Assembly: GCA_002887195.1 (NCBI GenBank)
Contig: PJAB01001309.1
Span: 1-15,460 of the forward strand
DNA from: Chrysochromulina parva
Taxonomy: Eukaryota > Haptophyta > Prymnesiales > Chrysochromulinaceae
Reading direction: 5' to 3'
Length of the DNA: 15,460 bases
In this document: positions 15,156-15,460 of the stretch, piece by piece
How the letters are laid out: each line of letters opens with the position of its first letter
Numbering within the stretch: position 1 is the first letter of the stretch
Position numbers and translations under genes: made by a program
The notes under the pieces: generated by a model
Told to the model about the DNA's origin: nothing
Seen by the model: the letters and a program-made list of their open reading frames with translations, nothing else
Database searches by the model: none

Positions 15156-15460
15156 ACATTTGCTGTGGGGCACTTCTGCTTCCGTCGCCTATGTTTTGAT
15201 GTTTTCGTCGCTAAACGTGTCCGAGTTTCACGCAGGCGTTGAACGCAGGAGAACCAGTTCGGGACGACGCTCCGCACGCCCTTTTTGGGCATGTCGGCAC
15301 CCCTCCCAGCCCTTCTGGCGTCGCCGCTGCTCGCGACGCACACCTGCTGACTCCGCTGCCCGCCGCTTTTGCGCCATCCGCCGCGTCTCGACGTCGAAGA
15401 GCACTGGCTTCCTTTTCGCGCCCCGTGTGACCCCGCGTGTGTCTCTCATACCGCGTGGAG
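15156..15460 (-). promoter_or_regulatory. Upstream flank of the TPR gene to the window edge
   Basis: About 300 bp lie before the TPR gene start. The part at 15170-15225 is less GC-rich and T-rich on the plus strand, fitting a promoter or 5' UTR. The rest to the edge has only short Arg-rich frames. Nothing specific is recognised. Confidence 0.3.

Overview
The window looks like nuclear DNA from a GC-rich unicellular eukaryotic alga. Four things support this: a complete calnexin, a kinesin motor protein, a clean GT-AG intron, and a lipase whose presequence resembles those used for secondary red plastids (a signal peptide with an Ala-Trp-Ala-Pro junction). Bacterial-style signals and operon spacing are absent. 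A haptophyte, pelagophyte or similar alga is the best fit. That is inferred from composition and gene style; I cannot name a species.

I support seven protein genes, all but one apparently single-exon. From left to right: a membrane-anchored dienelactone-hydrolase-family protein (+, 330-1328); a histidine phosphatase split by a 112-nt intron (-, 2978-1946); a divergent kinesin with a SAM-like C-terminus (-, 4934-3084); calnexin (+, 5043-6692); an unusual protein with TPR repeats and an SGNH-hydrolase-like C-terminus (+, 7400-9616); a C2 plus class 3 lipase with a plastid-type presequence (-, 12978-10609); and a protein with kinesin-light-chain-type TPRs behind a long disordered N-terminus (-, 15155-13416). 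No RNA genes, CRISPR arrays or recognisable transposons were seen.

The layout is compact. Kinesin and calnexin are head-to-head over only 108 bp. Kinesin and the phosphatase follow each other on the minus strand with about 105 bp between stop and start. The hydrolase/phosphatase pair and the TPR-SGNH/lipase pair converge on spacers of about 0.6 kb and 1.0 kb. These spacers hold most of the non-coding structure: a 14-16 bp minisatellite, stop-codon-spanning direct repeats, a cluster of GGTAC/GTACC words and a regular C-tract with G-quadruplex potential on the minus strand. A TTGAC-type motif recurs upstream of several starts.

The genes do not form one pathway. Calnexin serves ER glycoprotein folding, the lipase is probably plastidial lipid turnover, kinesin serves microtubules, and the rest are enzymes or scaffolds of unknown substrate. 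I did not find a convincing new multi-gene system. The most unusual items are the TPR-SGNH fusion, the Gly-rich insertion in the lipase C2 domain, and the repeated duplications at gene 3' ends.
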